DNA of 64,000 nucleotides from Streptomyces venezuelae (GCF_008642375.1 NZ_CP029194.1:5192501-5256500); one strand, 5' to 3'. Positions 32,774 to 42,013 are shown, numbered from the stretch's first letter. Notes: generated by a model from the sequence alone, not told the origin. A program made the numbers and translations.

Positions 32774-34054
32774 GTGCCGTCCATCGACGTCGTCGTAGCC
32801 CGGGAAATCCTGGACTCCCGAGGCAACCCCACGGTCGAGGTCGAGGTCGGCCTCGACGACGGCAGCACCGGCCGTGCTGCTGTTCCGTCCGGCGCCTCCA
32901 CCGGTGCGTTCGAGGCCATCGAGCTTCGCGACGGTGACCCCAACCGCTACCTGGGCAAGGGTGTCGAGAAGGCCGTCCTCGCCGTCATCGAGCAGATCGG
33001 CCCGGAGCTCGTCGGCTACGACGCCACCGAGCAGCGCCTGATCGACCAGGCGATGTTCGACCTGGACGCCACCGAGAACAAGGGCTCGCTCGGCGCGAAC
33101 GCCATCCTCGGTGTCTCCCTCGCCGTCGCGCACGCCGCGTCCGAGGCCTCCGACCTCCCGCTCTTCCGCTACCTCGGCGGCCCGAACGCGCACCTGCTGC
33201 CCGTTCCGATGATGAACATCCTCAACGGTGGGTCGCACGCCGACTCCAACGTCGACATCCAGGAGTTCATGATCGCCCCGATCGGCGCGGAGTCCTTCTC
33301 CGAGGCCCTTCGCTGGGGTGCGGAGATCTACCACACGCTCAAGAGCGTGCTGAAGCGCAAGGGCCTCTCCACCGGCCTCGGCGACGAGGGCGGCTTCGCC
33401 CCGAACCTGGAGTCGAACCGCGCCGCCCTCGACCTCATCGTCGAGGCCATCAAGGAGGCCGGCTACACCCCGGGCACCGATGTCGCGCTCGCGCTCGACG
33501 TCGCCGCGTCCGAGTTCTACAAGGACGGCAAGTACGAGTTCGAGGGCAAGTCCCGTTCGGCCGCCGAGATGACCGAGTACTACGAGGAGCTCGTCTCCGC
33601 GTACCCGATGGTCTCCATCGAGGACCCGCTGTTCGAGGACGACTGGGCGGGCTGGAAGGTTCTCACCGACAAGCTGGGCACCAAGGTCCAGATCGTCGGC
33701 GACGACCTCTTCGTCACCAACCCGGAGCGCCTCGCCCGCGGCATCGAGGAGGGCACCGCGAACGCCCTCCTGGTCAAGGTCAACCAGATCGGCTCGCTGA
33801 CCGAGACCCTCGACGCCGTCGAGCTCGCCCAGCGCAACGGCTTCAAGTGCATGATGTCCCACCGCTCCGGCGAGACCGAGGACGTCACCATCGCGGACCT
33901 CGCCGTCGCCGTGAACTGTGGCCAGATCAAGACCGGCGCCCCGGCCCGCTCGGACCGCGTCGCCAAGTACAACCAGCTGCTGCGCATCGAGGAGATCCTC
34001 GACGACGCCGCGGTCTACGCCGGCCGCAGCGCGTTCCCGCGCTTCAAGGGCTGA
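32774..34054 (+). CDS. eno: Enolase
   Basis: 426 residues, the usual length. Converts 2-phosphoglycerate to phosphoenolpyruvate in glycolysis. It has the N-terminal SIDVVVAREILDSRGNPTVE, the GASTGAFEA loop, GDEGGFAPN with catalytic Glu, the metal ligands in ALDVAASEFY, SIEDPL and VGDDLFVTN, and the signature LLVKVNQIGSLTET followed by SHRSGETED. GTG 32774 is chosen over ATG 32768 because it has the right spacing to AAAGGAG and gives the family start MPSIDVV. It is followed by divIC, DUF501 and ppx in the order conserved across actinobacteria. Confidence 0.98.
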   Translation: MPSIDVVVAREILDSRGNPTVEVEVGLDDGSTGRAAVPSGASTGAFEAIELRDGDPNRYLGKGVEKAVLAVIEQIGPELVGYDATEQRLIDQAMFDLDATENKGSLGANAILGVSLAVAHAASEASDLPLFRYLGGPNAHLLPVPMMNILNGGSHADSNVDIQEFMIAPIGAESFSEALRWGAEIYHTLKSVLKRKGLSTGLGDEGGFAPNLESNRAALDLIVEAIKEAGYTPGTDVALALDVAASEFYKDGKYEFEGKSRSAAEMTEYYEELVSAYPMVSIEDPLFEDDWAGWKVLTDKLGTKVQIVGDDLFVTNPERLARGIEEGTANALLVKVNQIGSLTETLDAVELAQRNGFKCMMSHRSGETEDVTIADLAVAVNCGQIKTGAPARSDRVAKYNQLLRIEEILDDAAVYAGRSAFPRFKG

Positions 34055-34095
34055 CGAGACCCCAGGGGCTGACACCGGCCCCGTAGGGCAGCTTC

Positions 34096-34150
34096 CGTAC
34101 GTCCCCGTACTCGGTCCCGTACCGTGTGCGGGGACGTACGCATGAACAGG
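34096..34150. terminator. Hairpin between eno and divIC
   Basis: Perfect 12-bp stem CGTACGTCCCCG/CGGGGACGTACG around a 31-nt loop. The loop carries TACCGT (34130-34135), a possible -10 box for divIC, so the element may end eno and start divIC. Confidence 0.55.
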
Positions 34151-34164
34151 GGAGGCGACACGAC

Positions 34165-34635
34165 ATGGCCGCGAAGGACCGGGACCGGTTCTCGACCGCG
34201 ACCCGGATCAGACTGCTCGGCGAGCAGACCGCCGCTCGTGTCTACCGCTCCCAGACCCGCCGCCAGGCACGCCGCTCCCGGCTCACCGGCCGCGCGGCCT
34301 TCCTCGCCCTCGTCGTCTGCTCCCTCGTCGTGGCGCTCGCCTACCCGATGCGGAGCTACGTCTCCCAGCAGGGCGAGATCGAGGAGCAGGAGCGCCGGGC
34401 CGCCGAGGCCGCCCAGCGGGTCGAGGAGCTGCGGGACGAGAAGGCCCGCCTCCAGGACCCGGCCTACGTCCGCCGCCTCGCCCGCGAGCACCTGCACTAC
34501 GTGCTGCCCGGTGAGACCGGCTTCACCGTGAACGACCCCGACGCGGAGCAGCGGCCCCGCGCCGACCAGGGCGCGGCCGAGCGCCCCTGGTACGACAACC
34601 TCTGGGACGGCGTCGACCACGCCGACCGCCCCTGA
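34165..34635 (+). CDS. divIC: Septum formation initiator, DivIC/FtsB family
   Basis: 156 residues. A basic cytoplasmic N terminus (about 1-48, many Arg), one transmembrane helix (AAFLALVVCSLVVALAYPM, about 50-68), then a coiled coil (QQGEIEEQERRAAEAAQRVEEL-type heptads to about 105) and the conserved DPAYVRRLAREHLHYVLPGETGF. Acts in the divisome with FtsL and FtsQ/DivIB, which in Streptomyces matters for sporulation septa. ATG 34165 follows GGGGAGGCGACACGAC. The gene is followed at 37 bp by DUF501. Confidence 0.93.
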   Translation: MAAKDRDRFSTATRIRLLGEQTAARVYRSQTRRQARRSRLTGRAAFLALVVCSLVVALAYPMRSYVSQQGEIEEQERRAAEAAQRVEELRDEKARLQDPAYVRRLAREHLHYVLPGETGFTVNDPDAEQRPRADQGAAERPWYDNLWDGVDHADRP

Positions 34636-34672
34636 CCCCTCCTCCGCGACAACGAGCAAGGCAATCGAAGAC

Positions 34673-35218
34673 ATGGAAACGCCCCCTCCGCAGACCGAAC
34701 GCACCGAGCCCACCGCGACGGACATCGCCGCCTTCGAGCTGCAGCTCGGCCGGCCGCCGCGCGGCCTGCGCGCCATCGCGCACCGCTGCCCGTGCGGCAA
34801 CCCGGACGTCGTCGAGACCGCGCCGCGGCTCCCCGACGGCACGCCGTTCCCGACGACGTACTACCTGACCTGCCCCCGCGCGGCCTCCGCCATCGGCACA
34901 CTCGAGGCCAACGGGGTCATGAAGGAGATGCAGGCCCGGCTCGCCACCGACCCGGAGCTGGCCGCCGCCTACCGGGCGGCGCACGAGGACTACCTCGCCC
35001 GCCGGGACGCGATCGAGGTCCTGGAGGGCTTCCCGAGCGCCGGCGGCATGCCGGACCGCGTGAAGTGCCTGCACGTCCTCGTCGGTCACTCGCTGGTCGC
35101 GGGCCCGGGCGTCAACCCGTTCGGTGACGAGGCCCTCGCGATGCTGCCGGAGTGGTGGGCGAAGGGTGCGTGCGTGACGCCGTGCGCGGACAAGGAAGAG
35201 AAGGAGTCCGCGGAATGA
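34673..35218 (+). CDS. DUF501-family protein
   Basis: 181 residues, soluble. Family pattern is clear: LQLGRPPRGLRAIAHRCPCGNPDVVET, then FPTTYYLTCPRAASAIGTLEANGVMKEM, and near the C terminus VKCLHVLVGHSLVAGPGVNPFGDEAL and ACVTPC. Several Cys and His could bind a metal. Function unknown, but the gene is fixed between divIC and ppx across actinobacteria. Its TGA overlaps the ppx ATG (ATGA). Confidence 0.92.
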   Translation: METPPPQTERTEPTATDIAAFELQLGRPPRGLRAIAHRCPCGNPDVVETAPRLPDGTPFPTTYYLTCPRAASAIGTLEANGVMKEMQARLATDPELAAAYRAAHEDYLARRDAIEVLEGFPSAGGMPDRVKCLHVLVGHSLVAGPGVNPFGDEALAMLPEWWAKGACVTPCADKEEKESAE

Positions 35219-36129
35219 CCCGGGTCGCCGGAATCGACTGCGGTACGAACTCGATCCGCCTCCTCGTCGCCGACGTCCACCCGGAGACCGGCGAGCTCGT
35301 CGAGCTGGACCGGCGGATGACGATCGTCCGGCTCGGCCAGGGCGTCGACAAGACGGGCCGGCTCGCGCCCGAGGCGCTGGAGCGGACCTTCGCGGCCTGC
35401 CGCGCGTACGCCGAGGTCATCAAGGAGCTGGGCGCCGAGAAGCTCCGCTTCGTCGCCACCTCCGCCTCGCGCGACGCCGAGAACCGCCAGGACTTCGTGA
35501 ACGGGGTCGTGGAGATCCTGGGCGTCGAGCCCGAGGTGATCACCGGCGACCAGGAGGCCGCGTTCTCCTTCACCGGCGCCACCGGTGAGCTGCACGGCGA
35601 CGACCGGCGCCTGGTCGTGGACATCGGCGGCGGCTCCACCGAGTTCGTCGTCGGCAACAAGCACGTCGAGGCCGCCCGCTCCGTCGACATCGGCTGCGTC
35701 CGGCTGACCGAGCGGCACGTCCGGAACGACCCGCCGACCGCCGAGGAGGTCGCCGCGATCCGCGCCGACGTCCGGGCCGCGCTCGACCTGGCCGCGGAGA
35801 CCGTGCCGATCGGCACGGCGGAGACCCTCGTCGGGCTCGCCGGCTCGGTCACCACCGTCGCCGCGATCGCCCTCGGGCTGCCGGAGTACGACTCCGAGAA
35901 GATCCACCACTCCCGGATCTCCGCCGAGCGCGTCGCCGGGGTCACCGACATGCTCCTCGCCTCCACGCACGACGAGCGGGCCGCGATCACCGTCATCCAC
36001 CCGGGCCGGGTCGACGTGATCATCGCCGGTGCGCTCGTCCTGAGGGAGATCGTGGAGCGCGTCGGAGCGAGCGAGGTCGTGGTCAGCGAGCACGACATTC
36101 TCGATGGGATCGCCCTATCCGTCGCATAG
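35215..36129 (+). CDS. Exopolyphosphatase / guanosine pentaphosphatase family (Ppx/GppA)
   Basis: 304 residues, the short two-lobed form. N-terminal IDCGTNSIRLLVADV (phosphate-1 loop), catalytic-Glu region ATSASRDAENRQDF and GDQEAAFSFTGA, phosphate-2 loop VVDIGGGSTEFVVG near residue 138, adenosine motif LVGLAGSVTTVAAI near 205. It removes terminal phosphate from polyphosphate and may act on pppGpp. There is no C-terminal HD domain, as is usual in this class. It is coupled to DUF501 by a 4-bp overlap. Confidence 0.93.
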   Translation: MTRVAGIDCGTNSIRLLVADVHPETGELVELDRRMTIVRLGQGVDKTGRLAPEALERTFAACRAYAEVIKELGAEKLRFVATSASRDAENRQDFVNGVVEILGVEPEVITGDQEAAFSFTGATGELHGDDRRLVVDIGGGSTEFVVGNKHVEAARSVDIGCVRLTERHVRNDPPTAEEVAAIRADVRAALDLAAETVPIGTAETLVGLAGSVTTVAAIALGLPEYDSEKIHHSRISAERVAGVTDMLLASTHDERAAITVIHPGRVDVIIAGALVLREIVERVGASEVVVSEHDILDGIALSVA

Positions 36130-36173
36130 TGGGCGCCTATCGAGCCCTCCGGCGACACCCTGTCGGAAAAGGT

Positions 36174-36191
36174 TCGTGAAGTTCTTCACAA
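36174..36191. promoter_or_regulatory. Rex (redox repressor) operator candidate
   Basis: TCGTGAAGTTCTTCACAA matches the Rex consensus TTGTGAAnnnnTTCACAA at 13 of 14 fixed positions, with the right 4-bp spacer. It lies 45 bp after ppx and about 310 bp before ndh. Rex senses NADH/NAD+ and controls respiratory genes in Streptomyces. Confidence 0.75.
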
Positions 36192-36343
36192 GGAAAAGGG
36201 CCTCGATGGCGCCAGAGGGGGGTCTTTAGCCCCTCCGGGGGGCGTCTCGGGGCCCTTTCGCAGGTGCGGGGGCCACTTCGCTCGTTGTTTCCATCGCGTG
36301 AACGCATCTGGCGGTTCAGCGTTAACGAGGGCTCTCCAGGCCA

Positions 36344-36370
36344 GTTCACAAGGGGTGAACAACGTTCACC
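36344..36370. promoter_or_regulatory. Three alternating GTTCAC/GTGAAC half-sites before ndh
   Basis: GTTCAC (36344-36349), GTGAAC (36355-36360) and GTTCAC (36364-36369) make two overlapping inverted repeats with 5- and 3-bp spacers. The half-sites resemble Rex half-sites but the spacing differs, so a different or cooperative binder is possible. Confidence 0.55.
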
Positions 36371-36499
36371 GCCGCACCCCGGTTCCTTTGCAACACCATG
36401 ACATGGATCACGTGGGCGGCGGAGTGTAGCAGAGGTCCGCCAGGACCTTGTGAAGGGGCGCACGAGCACCCCCCCGGTGAGGGGTGGATACTCGATCCC

Positions 36500-37879
36500 A
36501 TGAGCACCACGGAGCGTCCCAGGATCCTCGTAGTAGGCGGCGGGTACGTAGGCCTGTACGCAGCTCGGCGCATCCTCAAGAAGATGCGCTACGCGGAGGC
36601 GACCGTCACGGTCGTCGACCCGCGGTCGTACATGACCTACCAGCCCTTCCTCCCCGAAGCCGCCGCCGGCAGCATCTCGCCGCGCCACGTCGTCGTCCCG
36701 CTGCGACGCGTCGTGCGCGGAGCCGAGGTGCTCACCGGCCGGGTCACCACCATCGACCAGGACCGCAAGGTCGCCACGATCTCGCCGCTCGTCGGCGAGG
36801 CGTACGAGCTGCCTTTCGACTACCTCGTCATCGCGATGGGCGCGGTCTCCCGCACCTTCCCGATCCCCGGCCTCGCCGAGCAGGGCATCGGCATGAAGGG
36901 CATCGAGGAGGCCATCGGCCTGCGCAACCACGTCCTCGAGCAGCTCGACAAGGCCGACTCGACCACCGATGAGGAGGTCCGCCGCAAGGCGCTGACCTTC
37001 GTCTTCGTCGGCGGTGGCTTCGCCGGAGCCGAGACGATCGGCGAGGTCGAGGACATGGCCCGCGACGCCGCGAAGTACTACCAGAACGTGTCGCGCGAGG
37101 ACATGCGCTTCGTCCTGGTCGACGCGGCCGACAAGATCCTCCCCGAGGTGGGCCCCAAGCTCGGCCAGTACGGCAAGGAGCACCTGGAGTCCCGCGGTAT
37201 CGAGATCTACCTCGAGACCTCCATGGACTCCTGCGTCGACGGCCACGTCGTGCTGAAGAACGGCCTCGAGGTCGACTCCAACACGATCGTGTGGACCGCC
37301 GGCGTGAAGCCGAACCCGGCGCTCTCCCGCTTCGGTCTGCCGCTCGGCCCCCGCGGCCACGTGGACTGCAACGAGAAGCTCCAGATCAACGGCCTCGACT
37401 ACGCGTGGGCCGCCGGCGACAACGCCCAGGTTCCGGACATGGTCGGCCGCAAGGCCGGCAACCCGAACGCCTGGTGCCCGCCGAACGCCCAGCACGCCCT
37501 GCGCCAGGCCAAGGTCCTCGGCGACAACGTGGTGGCCGGCATGCGCGGCTTCCCGCAGAAGGAGTACAGCCACGCCAACAAGGGCGCGGTGGCCGGACTC
37601 GGTCTGCACAAGGGCGTCGCCATGATCGTCATGGGCAAGGTGAAGATCAAGCTCAAGGGCCGTCTCGCCTGGTACATGCACCGTGGCTACCACGGCATGG
37701 CCATGCCGACCTGGAACCGCAAGATCCGCGTCTTCGCCGACTGGACCCTCGGCATGTTCCTCAAGCGCGAGGTCGTCTCGCTCGGCGCCATGGAGACGCC
37801 GCGCGAGGAGTTCTACGAGGCCGCCAAGCCCGCCCCCGCCCCGGCCGCGCCGGCGCAGGAGAAGGCCAAGGCCTCCTAG
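36500..37879 (+). CDS. ndh: Type II NADH dehydrogenase
   Basis: 459 residues. Two Rossmann sites: RILVVGGGYVGLYAAR (FAD, from residue 8) and LTFVFVGGGFAGAETIGEV (NAD, near 170); the FAD-closing motif YAWAAGDNAQVP is near 305. Non-proton-pumping oxidation of NADH with electrons passed to menaquinone. The C-terminal amphipathic part (MIVMGKVKIKLKGRLAWYMHRGYHGMAMP) should sit on the membrane, and the tail is Ala/Pro-rich. The upstream Rex-like operator fits control by NADH/NAD+. ATG 36500 starts MSTTERPR; a -10-like GATACT lies seven bases before it. Confidence 0.93.
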   Translation: MSTTERPRILVVGGGYVGLYAARRILKKMRYAEATVTVVDPRSYMTYQPFLPEAAAGSISPRHVVVPLRRVVRGAEVLTGRVTTIDQDRKVATISPLVGEAYELPFDYLVIAMGAVSRTFPIPGLAEQGIGMKGIEEAIGLRNHVLEQLDKADSTTDEEVRRKALTFVFVGGGFAGAETIGEVEDMARDAAKYYQNVSREDMRFVLVDAADKILPEVGPKLGQYGKEHLESRGIEIYLETSMDSCVDGHVVLKNGLEVDSNTIVWTAGVKPNPALSRFGLPLGPRGHVDCNEKLQINGLDYAWAAGDNAQVPDMVGRKAGNPNAWCPPNAQHALRQAKVLGDNVVAGMRGFPQKEYSHANKGAVAGLGLHKGVAMIVMGKVKIKLKGRLAWYMHRGYHGMAMPTWNRKIRVFADWTLGMFLKREVVSLGAMETPREEFYEAAKPAPAPAAPAQEKAKAS

Positions 37880-37907
37880 CCTCCGCACAACTGCACAGCT
37901 CGTCCGA

Positions 37908-37943
37908 AAGGGCCGTCCGCCATCCGTGGTGCGGACGGCCCTT
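37908..37943. terminator. ndh terminator
   Basis: Perfect 13-bp stem AAGGGCCGTCCGC/GCGGACGGCCCTT with a 10-nt loop, 28 bp after the ndh stop. Confidence 0.88.
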
Positions 37944-37979
37944 CGCGTGTTTTGCGCACGCGTCACGCTGCGCCGGGAT

Positions 37980-38005
37980 GGGAAACACCTACTCAGGGTG
38001 TTCCC
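37980..38005. repeat. Dyad in the leader of the cyclopropane synthase-like gene
   Basis: GGGAAACACC and GGTGTTCCC pair with one bulged A around a 7-nt loop. It may be an operator or an mRNA hairpin about 45 bp before the start codon. Confidence 0.5.
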
Positions 38006-38051
38006 TTGGTGACGGGCATTTCTGGGGCACGAGATCACGGAGGTGTGCATC

Positions 38052-39365
38052 ATGGCCGACGCCGCGTCGCGGCTGACGACTCTCGCCGAGGAAGTCCTCG
38101 GAGGACCGCTCCCGGTGCGACTGCGAGCCTGGGACGGCAGCGAAGCCGGCCCCGCGGGGGCTCCCGTTCTGATCGTCCGCGACCGCCGCGCCCTGCGGAG
38201 GATGATCTGGAAGCCCGGCGAACTGGGCCTGGCCCGCGCCTGGGTGGCCGGGGAGCTCGACGTCGAAGGGGATCTGTACGAGGTCCTGGACCGGCTCTCG
38301 GGCCTCCTCTGGGAGCGCCCCGAGGACACCAGGAGCCGTCTCACGGCCCTGCGAGACTCCGTCCGCGACCCGAAGCTCCGTGCCGCCGCCCGCGCCCTGC
38401 TGCGGCTCGCCGGGCCCCTGCCGCCCCCGCCGCCGCCCGCCGAGGAGGTGCGCGGTCGCAGCGGCCGCAGCCACAGCAGGCGCCGCGACAAGCAGGCGAT
38501 CAGTCACCACTACGACGTGGGCAACGACTTCTACGAGATCGTCCTCGGGCCGTCCATGGTCTACTCCTGCGCCTACTGGACGGAGGACGGCACCCTGGAG
38601 GACGCCCAGCACGACAAGCTGGACCTCATCGCCCGCAAGCTGAACCTGAAGGAGGGCGACCGGCTCCTCGACGTGGGCTGCGGCTGGGGCTCCATGGCCC
38701 TCCACGCCGCCCGCGAGTACGGAGCCCGGGTCGTCGGCATCACCCTCTCCCGGGAGCAGGCGACGTACGCCCGCAAACGCGTCGCCGACGAGGGCCTGAC
38801 CGACCTCGTCGAGATCCGCGTCCAGGACTACCGGGACGTCGCGGACGGCCCGTACGACGCGATCTCCTCGATCGGCATGGCCGAGCACGTCGGGGCCGTG
38901 CGGTACCGGGAGTACGCCGACACCCTGTACGGGCTCCTCAGGCCCGGCGGACGGCTCCTCAACCACCAGATCTCGCGCCGCCCCGAGCCCGACGAGGCCG
39001 CCTACGAGATCGACCCCTTCATCGACGCGTACGTCTTCCCCGACGGCGAACTCGCCCCCATGGGCCGGACCCTGTCCACTCTGGAGGACGCCGGCTTCGA
39101 GGTCCGTGACGTCGAGGCGATCCGCGAGCACTACGCGCTGACGCTGCGCCGCTGGGTGGCCAACCTGGAGCGCGACTGGGACCGGGCGGTCCGGCTGACC
39201 TCGCCCGGCCGCGCCCGCATCTGGCGGCTCTACATGGCGGCCTCCGCCGTCTCCTTCGAGCGCAACCGGATCGGCGTGAACCAGTTCCTCGCCGTGAAGA
39301 CGCCGCTCGCGGGGACGAGCGGGACGGCGCTGCGGCCGCGCGTCTGGAACGAGAAGACGGACTGA
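38052..39365 (+). CDS. Cyclopropane-fatty-acyl-phospholipid synthase family protein
   Basis: 437 residues. An N-terminal lipid-binding region (LRAWDGSEAG to about 130) and a basic linker (RGRSGRSHSRRRDKQ) precede the SAM domain: ISHHYDVGNDFYEIVLGPSMVYSCAYW, motif I LLDVGCGWGSMALHAA near 205, and SIGMAEHVG with the active-site Glu near 280. It methylates or cyclopropanates unsaturated acyl chains of membrane phospholipids. ATG 38052 is 6-8 bases after GGAGGTG; GTG 38043 is part of that ribosome site. Terminators lie on both sides, so it is monocistronic. Confidence 0.92.
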   Translation: MADAASRLTTLAEEVLGGPLPVRLRAWDGSEAGPAGAPVLIVRDRRALRRMIWKPGELGLARAWVAGELDVEGDLYEVLDRLSGLLWERPEDTRSRLTALRDSVRDPKLRAAARALLRLAGPLPPPPPPAEEVRGRSGRSHSRRRDKQAISHHYDVGNDFYEIVLGPSMVYSCAYWTEDGTLEDAQHDKLDLIARKLNLKEGDRLLDVGCGWGSMALHAAREYGARVVGITLSREQATYARKRVADEGLTDLVEIRVQDYRDVADGPYDAISSIGMAEHVGAVRYREYADTLYGLLRPGGRLLNHQISRRPEPDEAAYEIDPFIDAYVFPDGELAPMGRTLSTLEDAGFEVRDVEAIREHYALTLRRWVANLERDWDRAVRLTSPGRARIWRLYMAASAVSFERNRIGVNQFLAVKTPLAGTSGTALRPRVWNEKTD

Positions 39366-39374
39366 GGCGGACAC

Positions 39375-39415
39375 GCCGAAGGGCCGGGCCCCGGGTGGGG
39401 GACCGGCCCTTCGGC
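39375..39415. terminator. Bidirectional terminator between the cyclopropane synthase-like gene and the second ABC permease
   Basis: Perfect 13-bp stem GCCGAAGGGCCGG/CCGGCCCTTCGGC with a 15-nt loop between convergent genes. Confidence 0.88.
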
Positions 39416-39426
39416 TTCTGTCGCGG

Positions 39427-41958
39427 CTACTCGGCCTTGATCGCGGACAGCATGTTCAGCTTCGCCGCGCTCCGGGCCGGCCAGAGGGAGGCGAGGACGC
39501 CGACCAGGGCCGCCAGGACCAGGAAGAGCCCGATCCGGTCCCACGGCAGGACCAGGACGTAGCCCGGCAGGCTGCTCTTGAACGTCTCGCCGATCGCCCA
39601 GCCGAGGAACGAGCCGAGACCGATGCCGACGACCGCGCCGAACACCGAGATGACCACGGCCTCCAGACGGACCATCCGCTTCACCCGGCGCCGGTCGAGA
39701 CCGATCGCCCGCAGCATGCCGATCTCCTGCTGGCGCTCGAAGACCGACATCGCGAGGGTGTTCACGACACCGAGGACGGCGATGATCAGGGCCATGCCGA
39801 GCAGGCCGTACATGATGTTGAGCATCATGTTGATCGGGCCGCCGAAGGAGTCACGGATGTCCTTGTGGTCCATCACCGTGATCGCCGGGTTGTCGCCCAT
39901 GGCCTTCGACAGGGCCTTCTCGTGGGCCGCGCTCGCGCCGCCGTCCGTCGAGACGAAGACCTGGCGGATCGAGGCCTGCTCCTCGTGCGCCGTGACCAGC
40001 TTGTGGTCGGCCATGACCGGCGAGACGAACTCGTTGGTCCTGTAGACGGCGCCGACGGTCAGCTTGCCCTTCTGCTTGTCGAGGTACTCGACCGGGACGG
40101 CGTCGCCGACCTTCAGGCCGCGCTTCGTGGCGACGTTGTCGTCGATGGCGATCGTGTTCCCGCCCAGGGAGGACAGCGAGCCCTTCAGGACGTCCAGCTT
40201 GAGGACCTTCTCGATGGCCCCGGGGGTGACGCCGGAGACCGAGACGTAGTCGCCCTTCAGCTCGAAGGCGCCGGCCTGCTGCGGGGAGACCGCGGTGACG
40301 CCGGGGGCCTTCTCCAGGGCGGCGAGCGCCTCCGGGCTCAGACCGTCGCCGCTGGCCATGGTGACCATGTAGTCGGCCTTGATCTGGTCGGTCGTCACCT
40401 TGTCGAGGGCCGAGCCGACCGTGGCGCCGAGCACCGAGAGGCCGGTGACCAGGGTCAGGCCGATGGCGAGCGCGGAGGCGGTGGCGCCGGTGCGGCGCGG
40501 GTTGCGGACCGCGTTCAGGCCGGCGAGCTTGCCGGAGACCCCGAAGAGCCTGACGAAGACCGGGCGGATCAGGGCGATCACGGGCCGGGACAGGAACGGG
40601 ATCAGCACGATGACGCCGATGAGGGTGAGGAACGCGCCGCCCGCGATGAGCATGCGGCCGTCGTCGCCGCCCTGGCCGGCACCGAGCACGATCAGGACGA
40701 CACCGAGCGCGGTGAGCGCGGCACCGATGGAGTTCCGCACGACGAGCGACTTGGTGCTCGCGGTGGCGTGGACGCTGCTCATGGCGGCGACCGGCGGGAT
40801 CTTCGCGGCGCGGCGGCCGGGCAGCCAGGCGGCGAGCATCGTGATCAGGACACCGACGCCGAAGGCGCTGAGGGCCGGGGTGGCGCCGAGGACCAGGTCG
40901 CCGGCGGGGACCTTCATCTCGAAGGCGCTCATGGCCGAGCGGAGCCCGACGGCCAGGCCGATGCCGAGGACGTAGCCGACGGCGGAGGCGACCAGGCCGA
41001 CGAGGCCGGCCTCGGCGAGGACGGAGCGGGTGATCTGCTTGCGCGAGGCACCGACCGCGCGCATCAGGGCCAGTTCCTTGGTGCGCTGGGCGACCAGCAT
41101 GGTGAAGGTGTTGGAGATCAGGAAGATGCCGACGAAGAGCGCGATGCCGGCGAAGCCGAGGAGGACCTGGTTGAGGGCGCCGAGGCCGGCCTCGATGTCC
41201 TTGGCCTGCTGGTCGGCGAGGGCCTGGCCGGTCTGTGCGGTGGCGGCCTTCGGGACGACCTTCAGGACCTCGTCGAGGAGCTTGCCGTCGTCCGTGCCGG
41301 GGGCGGCGGTGACGGTCAGGTTCTGGAAGAAGCCGGGCTTCAGGTAGAGCTTCTGGGCGACGGCGGTGTCGAAGACGACGAGGCTGCCGCCGGCGTTGAC
41401 GGCGCCGTCCTCGGTGGTGAAGACACCGGAGAGGGTGTACTCCTTCACCGGGCCGTTGGTGGCGACGCGGACGGTGTCGCCGACCTTGTAGCCGCCCTTG
41501 TCGGCGGTGTCCTTGTCGAGCGCGACCTGTCCGGCCTCGGCCGGGCCGTTGCCCGCGGTGAAGGCGAACGCGCGGTCCTTGCCGTCCTGGCCGGGCGCGA
41601 AGTTGGTGCCCTTGTTGGACCAGCCGCTGCCGATCAGCTTGCCGTTCTTGTCGGGCACGCCGGCGAAGCCGTCGACGCGGGCGGAGACGGAGGTGACCCC
41701 GTCGAGCTTCGCGACCTTGTCGACGTCCTGCTGTGAGAGGCCGGGGGCCTTGCGGGCCTGCTCGGGGTTCGGCCACATCTCGACGGCCACGGAGACGTCG
41801 TCGTAGCTCTTCGCCGACTGGTTGCGGAAGGCCTGGCCGAGGGTGTCGGTGAAGACGAGGGTGCCGGAGACGAAGGCCACGCCGAGCATCACGGCGAGGA
41901 CGGTCATCAGCAGCCGCGCCTTGTGCGCGAGGACGTTGCGCAGGGCGGTACGGAACAT
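39427..41958 (-). CDS. ABC transporter permease, FtsX/MacB family (second copy)
   Basis: 843 residues with the same layout as the permease at 1080-3653: first helix ending AFVSGTLVFTDTLG, external domain, FtsX block (FAGIALFVGIFLISNTFTMLVAQRTKELALMRAVGASR), middle helices, second external domain, final FtsX block (VFERQQEIGMLRAIGLDRRRV). It should form a dimeric or pseudo-dimeric transporter with the ATPase at 42014. The shared stretches VAFVSGTLVFTDT and RNPRRTGATASAL show that the two permeases are paralogues. It begins 55 bp after the ATPase stop. Substrate unknown. Confidence 0.92.
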   Translation of the reverse strand: MFRTALRNVLAHKARLLMTVLAVMLGVAFVSGTLVFTDTLGQAFRNQSAKSYDDVSVAVEMWPNPEQARKAPGLSQQDVDKVAKLDGVTSVSARVDGFAGVPDKNGKLIGSGWSNKGTNFAPGQDGKDRAFAFTAGNGPAEAGQVALDKDTADKGGYKVGDTVRVATNGPVKEYTLSGVFTTEDGAVNAGGSLVVFDTAVAQKLYLKPGFFQNLTVTAAPGTDDGKLLDEVLKVVPKAATAQTGQALADQQAKDIEAGLGALNQVLLGFAGIALFVGIFLISNTFTMLVAQRTKELALMRAVGASRKQITRSVLAEAGLVGLVASAVGYVLGIGLAVGLRSAMSAFEMKVPAGDLVLGATPALSAFGVGVLITMLAAWLPGRRAAKIPPVAAMSSVHATASTKSLVVRNSIGAALTALGVVLIVLGAGQGGDDGRMLIAGGAFLTLIGVIVLIPFLSRPVIALIRPVFVRLFGVSGKLAGLNAVRNPRRTGATASALAIGLTLVTGLSVLGATVGSALDKVTTDQIKADYMVTMASGDGLSPEALAALEKAPGVTAVSPQQAGAFELKGDYVSVSGVTPGAIEKVLKLDVLKGSLSSLGGNTIAIDDNVATKRGLKVGDAVPVEYLDKQKGKLTVGAVYRTNEFVSPVMADHKLVTAHEEQASIRQVFVSTDGGASAAHEKALSKAMGDNPAITVMDHKDIRDSFGGPINMMLNIMYGLLGMALIIAVLGVVNTLAMSVFERQQEIGMLRAIGLDRRRVKRMVRLEAVVISVFGAVVGIGLGSFLGWAIGETFKSSLPGYVLVLPWDRIGLFLVLAALVGVLASLWPARSAAKLNMLSAIKAE

Positions 41959-42013
41959 GGGTGTGTCCTGGAGTCCTGGGAGAAGGGGGTGGGTACGGGG
42001 TGACGCGCGTGCG

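Larger units (their letters stand above)
36130..36499 (+). promoter_or_regulatory. Regulatory region upstream of ndh
   Basis: 370 bp without a gene. It holds a Rex-like operator (36174-36191), a GAGGGG/CCCCTC stem (36212-36232) that may end ppx, a cluster of GTTCAC/GTGAAC half-sites (36344-36370), and a possible -10 box GATACT (36487-36492) seven bases before the ndh ATG, which would make the ndh message leaderless. Confidence 0.6.
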
